Notes under the pieces: generated by a model | What the model was told of the DNA's origin: nothing | Database searches by the model: none | Seen by the model: the letters and a program-made list of their open reading frames with translations, nothing else | NCBI GenBank assembly: GCA_963730005.1 | Contig: CAVSPO010000013.1 | Location: 1 to 64,000 of the forward strand | Source: CAVSPO01 sp963730005 | GTDB taxonomy: Bacteria > Actinomycetota > Actinomycetes > Propionibacteriales > Propionibacteriaceae | Direction: 5' to 3' | DNA length: 64,000 bases | Program-made: the position numbers and the translations under genes | Part shown: piece by piece, positions 8,487 to 16,612 of the stretch | Position numbering within the stretch: position 1 is the stretch's first letter | Layout: each line of letters begins with the position of its first letter

Positions 8487-9122
8487 TTGCGGAAGGTAGG
8501 GGTAGCGATGCTCGTCCTGCTCGGGCTGGCGCTGCTGGGCGTCGGCGGGCCCTGGTTGTTCGTCCAGGCGCTCACCTGGGGCCGCGTCCACACCGTCGAC
8601 GACGCCCCCGCCCGGGACGTGGCCCTGGTGATGGGCGCCGGCATCCGCGGTTCGCAGCCGTCCAGCTATCTGCAGGGCCGCCTCGACATCGCGCGCGACC
8701 TCTACCGCGCCGAGAAGGTGCGGGTCATCATCGTGTCGGGCCACACCGAGGCCAACTACTCAGAGCCGTCCGTCATGCTCAACTACCTGGTCGCCCAGGG
8801 CGTGCCGCGGGACGCCATCGTGCTCGACCACCTGGGCGACGACACCTTCAGCTCCTGCGTGCGCGCTCGGACGGTGTTCGGCGTCGACCGGTTGACCGTC
8901 GTCACCCAGCTGTACCACGTGCCCCGGTCGGTTGCCTCCTGCCGGCTCGTGGGGGTCGACGCGATCGGCGTCGGCGACGACTCGGTGGCCAGGAACGCGC
9001 GCTACTGGAGCTACCAGGCCCGCGAGGTCGGCGGTGACCTGAAACTCGTCGGGGACTGGCTGACGAACCGCGCGGTGCCCACCGAAACCCGCAGCGACGA
9101 GGTCAGGGAGGCGCTGGCCTGA
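8487..9122 (+). CDS. SanA/YdcF family (DUF218) membrane-anchored protein
   Basis: A 211-residue protein with one N-terminal hydrophobic segment (about residues 7-28) followed by a DUF218 domain: ARDVALVMGAGI, LQGRLDIARDLYRAEKVRVIIVSGH, a central ALVLDHLGDDTFSSCVRA-like stretch (actual IVLDHLGDDTFSS) and VVTQLYHVPR. E. coli SanA and its relatives affect envelope permeability and vancomycin resistance, but their biochemical reaction is unknown. I choose the TTG start at 8487 because GGAAGGGA precedes it by 8 bp, whereas the ATG at 8412 lies inside the pgi terminator. Convergent with the aldo/keto reductase gene. Confidence 0.85.
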   Translation: MRKVGVAMLVLLGLALLGVGGPWLFVQALTWGRVHTVDDAPARDVALVMGAGIRGSQPSSYLQGRLDIARDLYRAEKVRVIIVSGHTEANYSEPSVMLNYLVAQGVPRDAIVLDHLGDDTFSSCVRARTVFGVDRLTVVTQLYHVPRSVASCRLVGVDAIGVGDDSVARNARYWSYQAREVGGDLKLVGDWLTNRAVPTETRSDEVREALA

Positions 9123-9167
9123 GAACGCCGGCGCCGGCCCCTGCCGGTTGCCAAGCCCTCAGCCTGC

Positions 9168-10001
9168 TCAGAACTCGGCCGTCAGTGGGTCGGCGTTCAC
9201 TCGCTTGCCGGCGTCCAGGCCGTCCAACGCAGCCATCTGGGCATCGCTCAACTCGAAGTCGAAGACCCGGAAGTTCTCGGCGATGCGTGCCGGGGTGACC
9301 GACTTGGGGATGACGATGAAGCCGTGCTGGAGGTGCCAGCGCAGGATCACCTGGGCGGTCGACCTGCCCAGGTCGTCGGCGACGGCGGTGATGACCGGAT
9401 CGTCGAGGTCGTGGGCGGTGCCCAACGGGCTGTAGGACTGGACTGCGATGCCGCGCCTGGCCAGATCGGCGCGCAGCGGCACCTGGGCGAACGTGGGGTG
9501 CAGCTCGACCTGGTCGAGCACCGGGGTGGCCCCGTTGAGCTTGTCGAGGTGCTCGGGAAGGAAGTTGCAGACACCGATGGAGCGCACCAGACCTTCGGCC
9601 TGGAAGTCCTGCAGCGCGTCCCAGGCCTCGATGTAGCTGTCGCCGTAGCGCACCGTGGCCGGCCAGTGGATCAGGAACAGGTCGAGGTAGTCCAGGCCCA
9701 GCCGGTCCAGGGCGGCCTCGACACCCACCCGCGCGTCCGCCTTCCGGTGCTGGTTGTTCCACAGTTTGGTGGTGATCCACAGCTCGTCACGCGGGATGCC
9801 GGACTCGGCGATCCCCCTCCCGACGCCGCGCTCGTTCTTGTAGATGGCGGCGGTGTCGATGTGGCGGTAGCCGACCTCCAGGGCGGTGCTGACGGCCCGG
9901 GCGGCGGCGTCGTTGTCATCGATCTGCCAGGTGCCGAAGCCGAGCTGGGGAATCTGGTACCCATCGTGCAGGGTGATCAGCGGGACATTGGTGGGGCTCA
10001 T
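9168..10001 (-). CDS. aldo/keto reductase (2,5-diketo-gluconate reductase type)
   Basis: A 277-residue NADPH-dependent carbonyl reductase with the family hallmarks: GFGTWQIDDNDA near the N-terminus, GYRHIDTAAIYKNERGVGRGI (the first AKR signature, with catalytic Asp and Tyr), a DLFLIHWP strand, IGVCNFLPEHL and the C-terminal IPKSVTPARIAENF cofactor loop. The AKR5-like pattern fits the Dkg subgroup, whose true substrates in most bacteria are unknown. The start at 10001 has AGGAGAG about 6 bp upstream; the frame runs further but with low-complexity content. Divergent from argS. Confidence 0.93.
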   Translation of the reverse strand: MSPTNVPLITLHDGYQIPQLGFGTWQIDDNDAAARAVSTALEVGYRHIDTAAIYKNERGVGRGIAESGIPRDELWITTKLWNNQHRKADARVGVEAALDRLGLDYLDLFLIHWPATVRYGDSYIEAWDALQDFQAEGLVRSIGVCNFLPEHLDKLNGATPVLDQVELHPTFAQVPLRADLARRGIAVQSYSPLGTAHDLDDPVITAVADDLGRSTAQVILRWHLQHGFIVIPKSVTPARIAENFRVFDFELSDAQMAALDGLDAGKRVNADPLTAEF

Positions 10002-10057
10002 GGCTCTCCTGTGCTTCGGGTGCGGTGTGTTCACCAATCCAACCATCCGCGGCGACC

Positions 10058-10098
10058 GTCCATTCCGGGGTGGCCGTCCATTCCGGGGTGGCCGTCCC
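10058..10098. repeat. 18-bp tandem repeat between the reductase gene and argS
   Basis: The unit GTCCATTCCGGGGTGGCC occurs twice in tandem (10058-10075 and 10076-10093), followed by a partial unit beginning GTCCC. It sits in the divergent promoter region of the aldo/keto reductase gene and argS. No function is evident. Confidence 0.8.
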
Positions 10099-10149
10099 GG
10101 CCACTGTCCCCGGTTGGGCAGTGTCGGCGGCCCATGGGACAATTCGGAC

Positions 10150-11784
10150 ATGTCGTCCCTGCCCTTGCAACTGAATGAACGCGTCCTGGCCGTCTCCGGA
10201 ATCGATCCGGAGCTGCGCCCGGCAACCAAGCCGCAGTTCGGCCACTTCCAGTCGAACGTGGCGCTGCGGCTGGCCAAGAGCGAGGGCAGCAAGCCGCGCG
10301 ACGTCGCCCAACGCATTCTCGACCAGCTCGACGTCGCCGACCTGTGCGAAACCCCCGAGATCGCGGGTCCCGGTTTCATCAACTTCCGGCTGCGCTCCGA
10401 CGTGCTGGCGGCGGCGGTCAGCGCCCAGTTGGCCGACGAGCACTGCGGCATCGCGCCCAATCCTGCGCCGCAGCGCGTCGTGATCGACTACTCCAGCCCC
10501 AACGTGGCCAAGCAGATGCACGTCGGTCACCTGCGCACCACCATCATCGGCGACTGCTTCAACCGGGTGCTCACCGCCGAGGGCAACACCGTCATCCCGC
10601 AGAACCACCTCGGTGACTGGGGGCGCCAGTTCGGCATGCTGATCGAGCAGATCATCGACGAGGGCCTCGACCTCGACACGCTCGACCTGCCGGGCGCCGA
10701 GGAGCTGTACGGCCGCGCCAACGAGCACCTGAAGGCCGACGAGGCGTTCGTCGACAGGTCGCGTGATCGCGTCGTCCTGCTGCAGGCCGGCGACCCGGAG
10801 ACCCTGGCCATCTGGCGGCGGCTGATCGACGTCTCCATGGAAGGCTTCAACAAGATCTACGGCCGCCTCAACGTGTTGCTGACCGACGACGACGTGGCCG
10901 GCGAGTCCAGCTACAACGCCATGCTGCCGGGGATCGCCGACGACCTCGAGGCGCGCGGCATCGCCGAGATCAGCGACGGTGCGCTGGTGGTGTTCGCCGA
11001 GGGCTACGACGCGCCCGCCATCATCCGCAACAGCGCCGGCGGCTACGGCTACGACGTGACCGACCTGGCGGCCATCAGGCACCGCGTCGAGGACCTGCAC
11101 GCCGACCGCATCATCTACGTCACCGACGCCCGCCAGCACGACCACTTCATGCGGGTCTTCAAGGTCGCCCGCAAGGCCGGTTACCTGCCCGAGCGCGTCT
11201 CCGCCGAGCACGTCGGCTACGGCATGGTGATGGGCACCGACAACAAGCCCTTCAGCACCCGCGAGGGCACCGCCGTGCACCTGGACGACCTGCTCGACGA
11301 GGCCGAGGTGCACGCGTCCCCCGAGATCGCGCTGGCCGCCATCAAGTACGCCGACCTGTCGAACGGGCTGCAGAAGGACTACGTCTTCGACGCCGAGCGG
11401 ATGACCCAGACCACCGGCGACACCGGCCCCTACCTGCAGTACGCGCACGCCCGCGCGTCCCAGATCCTGCGCAAGGCAGAGGCCGAGGGCATCGGGTTCA
11501 GCTCGGTGACCCGCCTCGACGAATTCGCCGAACAACAGCTGGCGTTGTGGCTGACGCGCTTCGGCGAGACCGTCGACGAGGTCGCCACCAACCTGACGCC
11601 CCACAAGCTGTGCGGCTACCTGTACGAGTTGGCCGGCCAGCTGTCCAGCTTCTACGAGCAGTGCCCGGTGCTGAAGAGCGAGGGTGACGTGCGCACCAGC
11701 CGGTTGGCGCTGTGCGCCATCACCAAGAAGGTGCTCGCCGAGGGGCTCTACATGCTCGGCATCGAGGCCCCCGAGCGGATGTGA
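10150..11784 (+). CDS. argS: arginine--tRNA ligase
   Basis: A 544-residue class I aminoacyl-tRNA synthetase that charges tRNA-Arg. The HIGH-like motif is HVGH at residues 124-127 within SSPNVAKQMHVGHLRTTIIGD-like context, and the NHLGDWGRQFGML segment follows. The family normally lacks a canonical KMSKS, and FSTREGTAVHL near residue 370 takes its place here. The C-terminal DALR anticodon-binding domain begins at YLQYAHARASQIL. The ATG at 10150 gives a protein of the usual 550 residues; the long N-terminal run in the same frame is repeat-derived. Confidence 0.97.
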   Translation: MSSLPLQLNERVLAVSGIDPELRPATKPQFGHFQSNVALRLAKSEGSKPRDVAQRILDQLDVADLCETPEIAGPGFINFRLRSDVLAAAVSAQLADEHCGIAPNPAPQRVVIDYSSPNVAKQMHVGHLRTTIIGDCFNRVLTAEGNTVIPQNHLGDWGRQFGMLIEQIIDEGLDLDTLDLPGAEELYGRANEHLKADEAFVDRSRDRVVLLQAGDPETLAIWRRLIDVSMEGFNKIYGRLNVLLTDDDVAGESSYNAMLPGIADDLEARGIAEISDGALVVFAEGYDAPAIIRNSAGGYGYDVTDLAAIRHRVEDLHADRIIYVTDARQHDHFMRVFKVARKAGYLPERVSAEHVGYGMVMGTDNKPFSTREGTAVHLDDLLDEAEVHASPEIALAAIKYADLSNGLQKDYVFDAERMTQTTGDTGPYLQYAHARASQILRKAEAEGIGFSSVTRLDEFAEQQLALWLTRFGETVDEVATNLTPHKLCGYLYELAGQLSSFYEQCPVLKSEGDVRTSRLALCAITKKVLAEGLYMLGIEAPERM

Positions 11785-11787
11785 CCT

Positions 11788-11802
11788 GACGGGCGGCCCG
11801 TC
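11788..11802. terminator. short hairpin between convergent argS and ppgK
   Basis: GACGGG-CGG-CCCGTC forms a 6-bp stem immediately after the argS stop and 10 bp from the end of ppgK. It could end both transcripts, but the stem is short and has no T run. Confidence 0.4.
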
Positions 11803-11811
11803 CCGGGATGC

Positions 11812-12615
11812 TCAGCCGGCCTGGGCCAACGGGACGGGCTGCTCGATCCGGACGGTGCGCGGCGCCTCGGTGGTCTCGCGGGCCGCCAGCGCGGCGCCGA
11901 TGATGCCGGCCTCGTTGCGCAGCGCTGCGGGGACGATCGGGGTGTTCAGGTCGAGCAGCGGCAGGAACTTGTCGTGGTTCCTGCTGATGCCACCGCCCAC
12001 CACGAACAGGTTCGGCCAGAACAGCCTCTCCAACGTTGCGTAGTACGCCTGCAGACGCTTGGCCCAGCGCTTGTAGGTCAGGTGGTGTTTCTCCATGTAA
12101 GCCGCTGAGGCCTGGCTCTCCGCATCCTTGCCCTTGATCTCCAGATGGCCCAGCTCGGTGTTGGGCAGCAGCACCCCGTCATTGAGGATCGCCGCCCCGA
12201 TGCCGGTGCCCAGGGTGGTGACGATGACGACGCCCTTCTCGTTGCGAGCCGCGCCGTAGCGGGCCTCGGCCAGGCCGGCCGCGTCCGCGTCGTTGATGGG
12301 GATGACCGGGCGTCCCAGCCGGCTGCTGAAGTAGTCGCGCGCTTTCAGACCCTTCCACCGCTGGTCGAGGTTGACCATCATCGGTACGGAACCGTGCACG
12401 ATCGGGGCCGGCACGGTCAGACCGATGGGGCCGTCCCCCAGACCCTTGGCGAAATGGTCCGCGATGGCCCCCACCGCAGCGGCGACGTTGGCGGGAGTCG
12501 ATTTCTTCGGGGTTTCGATGCGCAACCGCGCCGACGCCAAGGCCCCTTTGTCGAGGTCGACCAGGGCCCCCTTGATGCCGGAGCCGCCGATGTCAATGCC
12601 GAGCAACAGATTCAC
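11812..12615 (-). CDS. ppgK: polyphosphate--glucose phosphotransferase (ROK family)
   Basis: A 267-residue ROK-family kinase that phosphorylates glucose using inorganic polyphosphate, as in other actinobacteria. Visible features are the phosphate-1 loop GIDIGGSGIKGALVD at the N-terminus, NDADAAGLAEARYGA in the middle, and TTLGTGIGAAI as phosphate-2. The length and the sequence style match characterised PpgK enzymes of propionibacteria and mycobacteria, though ATP use cannot be excluded from sequence. It starts with GTG. Together with pgi at 6699 it feeds glucose into glycolysis. Confidence 0.92.
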   Translation of the reverse strand: MNLLLGIDIGGSGIKGALVDLDKGALASARLRIETPKKSTPANVAAAVGAIADHFAKGLGDGPIGLTVPAPIVHGSVPMMVNLDQRWKGLKARDYFSSRLGRPVIPINDADAAGLAEARYGAARNEKGVVIVTTLGTGIGAAILNDGVLLPNTELGHLEIKGKDAESQASAAYMEKHHLTYKRWAKRLQAYYATLERLFWPNLFVVGGGISRNHDKFLPLLDLNTPIVPAALRNEAGIIGAALAARETTEAPRTVRIEQPVPLAQAG

Positions 12616-12669
12616 GTGGCAAGAGTAGGTCAGTCAGGCCCGGTGGCCCGCAACGGGGCGCTGCCGGTG

Positions 12670-13269
12670 TCAGCGCAGCCCGAGCTTTTCTGCCCAGCTC
12701 TTGTGCCCCGAGCCGTAGACCCGAAGGTCGCCCAACACGATGAACCCCCTGATCGCAATGGTGGGGGCGCCGGGCCGGGCGGGCGCCAGGCCCTGGAGTT
12801 TGGCGTCACCCAGGACCTTGATCGTCTCGTCGACGACGGTGACACCGTCGGGGACCCAGATCTTGACGTCGCCGAACCCCACCGAGAGGTTGATCTCGAC
12901 AGCCATCGCGGAGAACGTGGCTTCGCGCAGGTCGAGCTTGGTGTCGCCGAAGATGGTCAGGTTTGAGAAGTACGAGGGCAACAGCCAGGTGCCTTCGCGC
13001 CTGGTGTCGCCGAAGATCGAGTAGGTGTGCACGGCGTCGGACTGCTGGGGGACGACCAGCGTCGACGGCCCGAGGTCCCAGGTGATGGCGTTCAGTTCGT
13101 TGCGGGTTCGGGCGGCCCAGGTGGCTGCCAGGCGTTCCGCGTGTTCTTCGGCGGTCAGGCGTCCGTCGGCCTGGGCGTCGTTGAGTTGCGCAGCCACGGC
13201 GTCGCGGTCGTCGTCGGAGGCGCGGACGATGGGGCTGTCCTGCGGTTCGGGTGTCTGCGAAATGGTCAC
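12670..13269 (-). CDS. DUF1707 domain protein with LiaF-like C-terminus
   Basis: A 199-residue protein. The N-terminal about 60 residues (VRASDDDRDAVAAQLNDAQADGRLTAEEHAERLAATWAARTRNEL) are a typical DUF1707/SHOCT-like domain: I see the conserved D-R, L-A-A-G-RL-EEH-ER pattern. The C-terminal half is rich in beta strands of the LiaF/DUF2154 kind (IFGDTRREG, IFGDTKLDL, GFGDVKIWVPDGV). There is no membrane segment. The function of these actinobacterial proteins is unknown; the LiaF part hints at envelope sensing. GTG start. Divergent from the PIG-L gene. Confidence 0.88.
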   Translation of the reverse strand: MTISQTPEPQDSPIVRASDDDRDAVAAQLNDAQADGRLTAEEHAERLAATWAARTRNELNAITWDLGPSTLVVPQQSDAVHTYSIFGDTRREGTWLLPSYFSNLTIFGDTKLDLREATFSAMAVEINLSVGFGDVKIWVPDGVTVVDETIKVLGDAKLQGLAPARPGAPTIAIRGFIVLGDLRVYGSGHKSWAEKLGLR

Positions 13270-13362
13270 ACAGCCACCGTAGGCACCCGGGGCGGCCGCG
13301 GGCCAGTCGCCGGCGGGGAATCAGGGCAGACACCGGGATGTCGAGCCGCCTAGCCTTGGGGT

Positions 13363-14091
13363 ATGACCGGACCTGTGGAGTTCCTGCCCGACCACGACTT
13401 CAAGCGGGTGCTGTGCGTGGTCGCGCACCCGGACGACAACGAGTACGGGACGTCGGCTGCGGTGGCCCGCTGGACCGGCCGAGGCATCGAGGTCGCCTAT
13501 CTGTTGCTCACCGCGGGTGAGGCAGGCATGCAGCGGCCGCCGGCCGAGGCAGGACCGCTGCGGGCGGCCGAGCAGCGCGACGCCTGCAACGCAGTCGGCG
13601 TCCGCGATCTGACCATCCTGGACTACCCGGACGGTGTTCTGGAGTACTCCCTGGCCATGCGGCGGGACATCGCCCGGCGAATTCGCCAGTTCAGGCCCGA
13701 CGTCGTGGTCACCGGAACCTGGGCGGTCGAGGCGCCCTACGGCCTCAACCAGTCCGACCATCGAGCCGTTGGACTGGCCACCCTGGACGCGATTCGCGAT
13801 GCCGACAACACCTGGGTCTTCCCCGAGCTCGCCCAGGACGAGGGACTGCCCAAGTGGGGCGTGACCTGGTTCCTGGTCAACGGTGACCCCAACCCCACCC
13901 ACGCCGTCGATGTCACGGGTGAGCCGCTGGAATGCGCGATCGCCTCCCTGGAGGCGCACCGGGCCTACCTGGCCGACCTGGCTTGGCACCCGGCGCCGCG
14001 CGACATGCTCACCGAGTCGACGGAGGCGTCCGGGACGCTGCTGGGGGTGCACAACGTAGTGCAGTTCCGCGCCCACCGGCTGCGGGCCTGA
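13363..14091 (+). CDS. PIG-L family deacetylase
   Basis: A 242-residue zinc-dependent N-deacetylase-like protein. The metal motif AHPDDNE lies at residues 21-27 and the second metal ligand region SDHRAVG near residue 130; VVTGTWAVEAPYG and the C-terminal EAHRAYL fit the family. Relatives include MshB and Mca of mycothiol metabolism and deacetylases of GlcNAc-containing lipids, but the sequence does not allow a choice among these. It stands alone, with the tRNA-Gly gene downstream on the opposite strand. Confidence 0.88.
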   Translation: MTGPVEFLPDHDFKRVLCVVAHPDDNEYGTSAAVARWTGRGIEVAYLLLTAGEAGMQRPPAEAGPLRAAEQRDACNAVGVRDLTILDYPDGVLEYSLAMRRDIARRIRQFRPDVVVTGTWAVEAPYGLNQSDHRAVGLATLDAIRDADNTWVFPELAQDEGLPKWGVTWFLVNGDPNPTHAVDVTGEPLECAIASLEAHRAYLADLAWHPAPRDMLTESTEASGTLLGVHNVVQFRAHRLRA

Positions 14092-14152
14092 CCGGCCTCA
14101 AGCCGCGAATCGAGGCTTGTCCGTGTGCACAAAATGGAAAGAACGGACAGAG

Positions 14153-14226
14153 TGGAGCGGGTGACGGGAATCGAACCCGCGTGTTCAGCTTGGGAAGCTG
14201 ACGCTCTACCATTGAGCTACACCCGC
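14153..14226 (-). tRNA. tRNA-Gly (anticodon CCC)
   Basis: Read on the minus strand, the cloverleaf is complete: acceptor GCGGGTG paired with CACCCGC, D arm with AGCTCAATGG-TAGAGC, anticodon stem TCAGC/GCTGA with loop TTCCCAA (anticodon CCC, reading GGG), T arm with GGTTCGATTCC, discriminator T and an encoded CCA. The 74-nt length includes CCA. Confidence 0.97.
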
Positions 14227-14312
14227 ATGGTGCGGAAACGAGTCTAGCGGTGCCTGCGCCCGCTGGCCAACAAATGGACACTCACCCCTGCTGCTGGCGT
14301 TGTGAGTCGGGG

Positions 14313-14875
14313 TCAGCGGTTGCAGTGCCGGCGGACGCCGCGGGCCACGTCGTCGAAGCGAGCCTTGGTCAGCCGCCCGCCCTGGCGGCGCACCTGCTCG
14401 GGATCCATCCGCACGATTCGGTCCACCCGCACCTCCGACGCCCGGCCCTGCCGGTCCCAGGAGCCGACGCCGACGTCCACCCAGTAGCGTCCGTCCGCCG
14501 CCTCCTGACGGGCGTCCCGGTCGTGGTCCTGGCTGGTGAGCTGCAGACACAGCAGCCAACCCCCGTCGCGGCCGATCACCAGCACCGGCCGGTCCTTGCC
14601 CTGGGTGTGGTCCTCTTCGTAGGGCACCCAGCCCCAGACCACCTCGCCGGGGTCGGCGAACCGGTCCGAGCGCGGTGCGTAGCTCAACTCCGGCAGGCCG
14701 CGGTAGTCGCCCGGGTAGCCCGTTGCCGTTGTGCTGGAACGGCGGTGGTGCGTCGGGTCGAGCGACCGGTGTCGCGGGCGCGCTGTCGGGAGCGCCGTTG
14801 CGACGCCTGCTGTGACTCCAGCATGTCGCGGGCGATGTTGCCCACCAGATTCCACAGGCTGCTTGCGAAAGACAA
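14313..14875 (-). CDS. PemK/MazF-like family protein, frame interrupted by one frameshift
   Basis: The C-terminal part (14313 to about 14740) encodes a PemK/MazF-type beta-barrel as found in many actinobacteria: GYPGDYRGLPELSYAP, DPGEVVWGWVPYEEDHTQGKDRPVLVIGRD and RLTKARFDDVARGVRRH. The N-terminal part sits in another frame from a TTG at 14875 with a GGGGG ribosome site and reads MSFASSLWNLVGNIARDML, a leader of the kind these long-form proteins carry. The break lies between about 14700 and 14790 and needs -1 (or +2). The family includes mRNA-cleaving toxins, but no antitoxin gene is adjacent, so a toxin role is doubtful. It follows the membrane-protein gene by 10 bp. Confidence 0.7.
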
Positions 14876-14885
14876 GGTTTACCCC

Positions 14886-15546
14886 CTAGTGGTACCGCGG
14901 CAGCGGTCCGTAATTGACGTCGGTCGCCAGCTCCCGAAGCTGCGGGTCGGGCGTCCGAAAAAGCTGCCAGTTCTCGAAGTACCGGCCCACGGGCGGCAGC
15001 CACAACAGGATCGTCCCGATGGCCACCAGCGGCGGCGCAGCCCAGGCGATCTGGTTGAGCAGCGGCCCCAGGAAACTGAGTACGAACGCACCGATCGCCA
15101 CCGAGCGGCTCCACCGGTGGCCGTTCCAGGACTGGAAGGCAGCGATGGACGAACCAGCCACCACGATCAGAGCGACCAGCGTCATCAGCACCGCGGCGAT
15201 GATCGGATTTCAGGGAGCCTGGTGAGGGGTTCATCAGCATGATCAGCCGGCTGGCGGTGGGCCAGGTGTGCATGTGGATTGCCTGCCACCAGCAGACCGC
15301 ATAGCTGACCAGACCAGTCATCGCGCCCGCGTACAGGAAGACGTTGGCCGTGATCATCAGAGGGTGTCGTCTGGGCTGGCCGGTCCGGGCGCTGACCCGG
15401 ACGCCGCGGAAGCTGTCGTCAATCGGCGGCAAGGTGACGATCGGCTCACTGGGCGGGACGCCAAGGCCTGCGTCTGCTGCGCCGGAGGACGGGGCCGGAG
15501 CCACCGAATCGTCCGCCGAGCTCTGCGGGACGTTCGCTGTGCTCAC
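14886..15546 (-). CDS. multi-pass membrane protein of unknown function, frame interrupted by one frameshift
   Basis: Read across one +1 insertion near 15200, this makes a protein of about 219 residues: a Ser/Pro/Ala-rich N-terminal tail, the segment NVFLYAGAMTGLVSYAVCWW, a second hydrophobic region starting IIAAVLMTLVALIVVAGSS and a third reading AIGAFVLSFLGPLLNQIAW and PPLVAIGTILLWLPP, ending YGPLPRYH. The GTG start at 15546 has a good AGGAGG site. I do not recognise the family. It is the first gene of a two-gene unit with the PemK-like protein. Divergent from the HAD gene across a palindromic repeat. Confidence 0.62.
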
Positions 15547-15614
15547 TCGTCCTCCTGTCGCTCGGCTTCCTCGCCCAGCCTACCCGCAGCAGCTCCCGGC
15601 ACTTTTCCAACATG

Positions 15615-15665
15615 TGTCCATTCGGTCGGGAACGGCCTATACGGGCCTTCCCGACCGAATGGACA
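15615..15665. repeat. long palindromic repeat, copy 1
   Basis: An 18-bp perfect inverted repeat (TGTCCATTCGGTCGGGAA and its complement) surrounds CGGCC-TATAC-GGGCC, giving a stem of about 22 bp. It sits in the 178-bp divergent promoter region between the membrane-protein gene and the HAD gene, so it is not simply a terminator. A second, diverged copy lies at 42960-43010. Confidence 0.85.
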
Positions 15666-15724
15666 CGAGCTACGTTCGTGCATCGGCTGTATGCCGGGCT
15701 GGGGCCCTGACCTAAGCTGGCCGG

Positions 15725-16378
15725 GTGACGATGAGCAGCCCACGGTGGCCAGTGGTGGTTTTCGATCTGGACGGCACCCTGGTCGACTCCATCAATGTGA
15801 TCGTGGCCAGCTACCAGCACGCCTTCGCGGTGGTGGAGGGCCGGCAGGTCACCCGCGACGAGGCGGTCCTGTGGATCGGCCAGACACTGCGCGAGACGTT
15901 CCTCCGGGAATCACCCGGCCACGCCACCGAGCTCGAGAACACCTATCTCACGTTCTGCGCCGAAAAGATGCCCGAGATGTTGACCAACTTCCCCGGAATC
16001 ACCCCGTTGCTGCTCGAGCTGCACGACGCCGGGATCGTCACCGGTATCGCCACCTCCAAGCGTCGGAAGTCGGCCACCCGCAGCATGCAGATCGCACAGC
16101 TGCCAGTGACCGTCGACCTCACCGTCGGCATGGAAGACACCGACCAGCACAAGCCGCACCCCGCGCCGGTGCTGCTGGCAGTCGAGCGACTGGGCGCCAC
16201 GCCCGATCAGGCCGCCTACGTCGGCGACGCCGTCTTCGACCTGCAGGCTGCCCACGGTGGCGGCGTCGACGGGATCGGTGTCACCTGGGGGGCCGGTTCT
16301 CCCGGCGATCTGCGGGCGCAGCCGTCGGTGGCAGTCGTGGACGCCGTCAGCGAGCTGCGCAGCCTGCTGTTGGGCTGA
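15725..16378 (+). CDS. HAD-superfamily phosphatase (phosphoglycolate phosphatase/PpaX-like)
   Basis: A 217-residue subfamily IA HAD hydrolase. Motif I is VVFDLDGTLVDS (nucleophile and acid-base Asp at about residues 14 and 16), motif II is ATSK near residue 109, and motif III/IV are KPHPAPVLLAVERLG and VGDAVFDLQAAHGGG. The order and spacing match Gph and pyrophosphatase PpaX, and the substrate cannot be told apart from sequence. A GTG start at 15725 or an ATG at 15731 are both possible. It ends 23 bp before a 15-bp-stem terminator. Confidence 0.88.
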   Translation: MTMSSPRWPVVVFDLDGTLVDSINVIVASYQHAFAVVEGRQVTRDEAVLWIGQTLRETFLRESPGHATELENTYLTFCAEKMPEMLTNFPGITPLLLELHDAGIVTGIATSKRRKSATRSMQIAQLPVTVDLTVGMEDTDQHKPHPAPVLLAVERLGATPDQAAYVGDAVFDLQAAHGGGVDGIGVTWGAGSPGDLRAQPSVAVVDAVSELRSLLLG

Positions 16379-16400
16379 GCGCACAGTCACCGAACGCAGC

Positions 16401-16435
16401 TGTGGCCGCCACCCCGGCTGGGGGTGGCGGCCACA
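16401..16435 (+). terminator. strong hairpin terminator after the HAD gene
   Basis: A perfect 15-bp stem (TGTGGCCGCCACCCC / GGGGTGGCGGCCACA) with a 5-nt loop begins 23 bp downstream of the stop codon. It separates the HAD gene from the hairpin array and the convergent CoA-transferase gene. Confidence 0.85.
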
Positions 16436-16462
16436 ACCAGGGGCTTCGGTGGGGCTCTAGCT

Positions 16463-16612
16463 CATCCTCGCCCGGAGGGCGTCAAGCCATCCTCGCCCGG
16501 AGGGCGTCAAGCCATCCTCGCCCGGAGGGCGTCAAGCCATCCTCGCCCGGAGGGCGTCAAGCCATCCTCGCCCGGAGGGCGTCAAGCCATCCTCGCCCGG
16601 AGGGCGTCAAGC
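16463..16612. repeat. six perfect tandem copies of a 25-bp hairpin unit at the 3' end of the CoA-transferase gene
   Basis: Six identical 25-bp units run head to tail with no spacers; a seventh, partial unit continues into the gene. Each contains CGCCC-GGA-GGGCG, a 5-bp stem with a 3-nt loop. Read on the minus strand, each unit also repeats GATGGCTTGA, the last codons and stop of the CoA-transferase gene, followed by the hairpin. The last unit on the plus strand contains the real stop codon (16607-16609). The array therefore looks like repeated duplication of the gene's stop-plus-terminator segment. It is not CRISPR, since there are no spacers. Confidence 0.95.

Noticed and set aside
10058..10098. 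18-bp repeat as an operator for argS
   Set aside because: Only two tandem copies, no inverted symmetry and no match to a T-box or known regulator; likely slippage.
14313..14875. Toxin-antitoxin module based on the PemK-like domain
   Set aside because: No small antitoxin gene is found next to it; the neighbour is a polytopic membrane protein.
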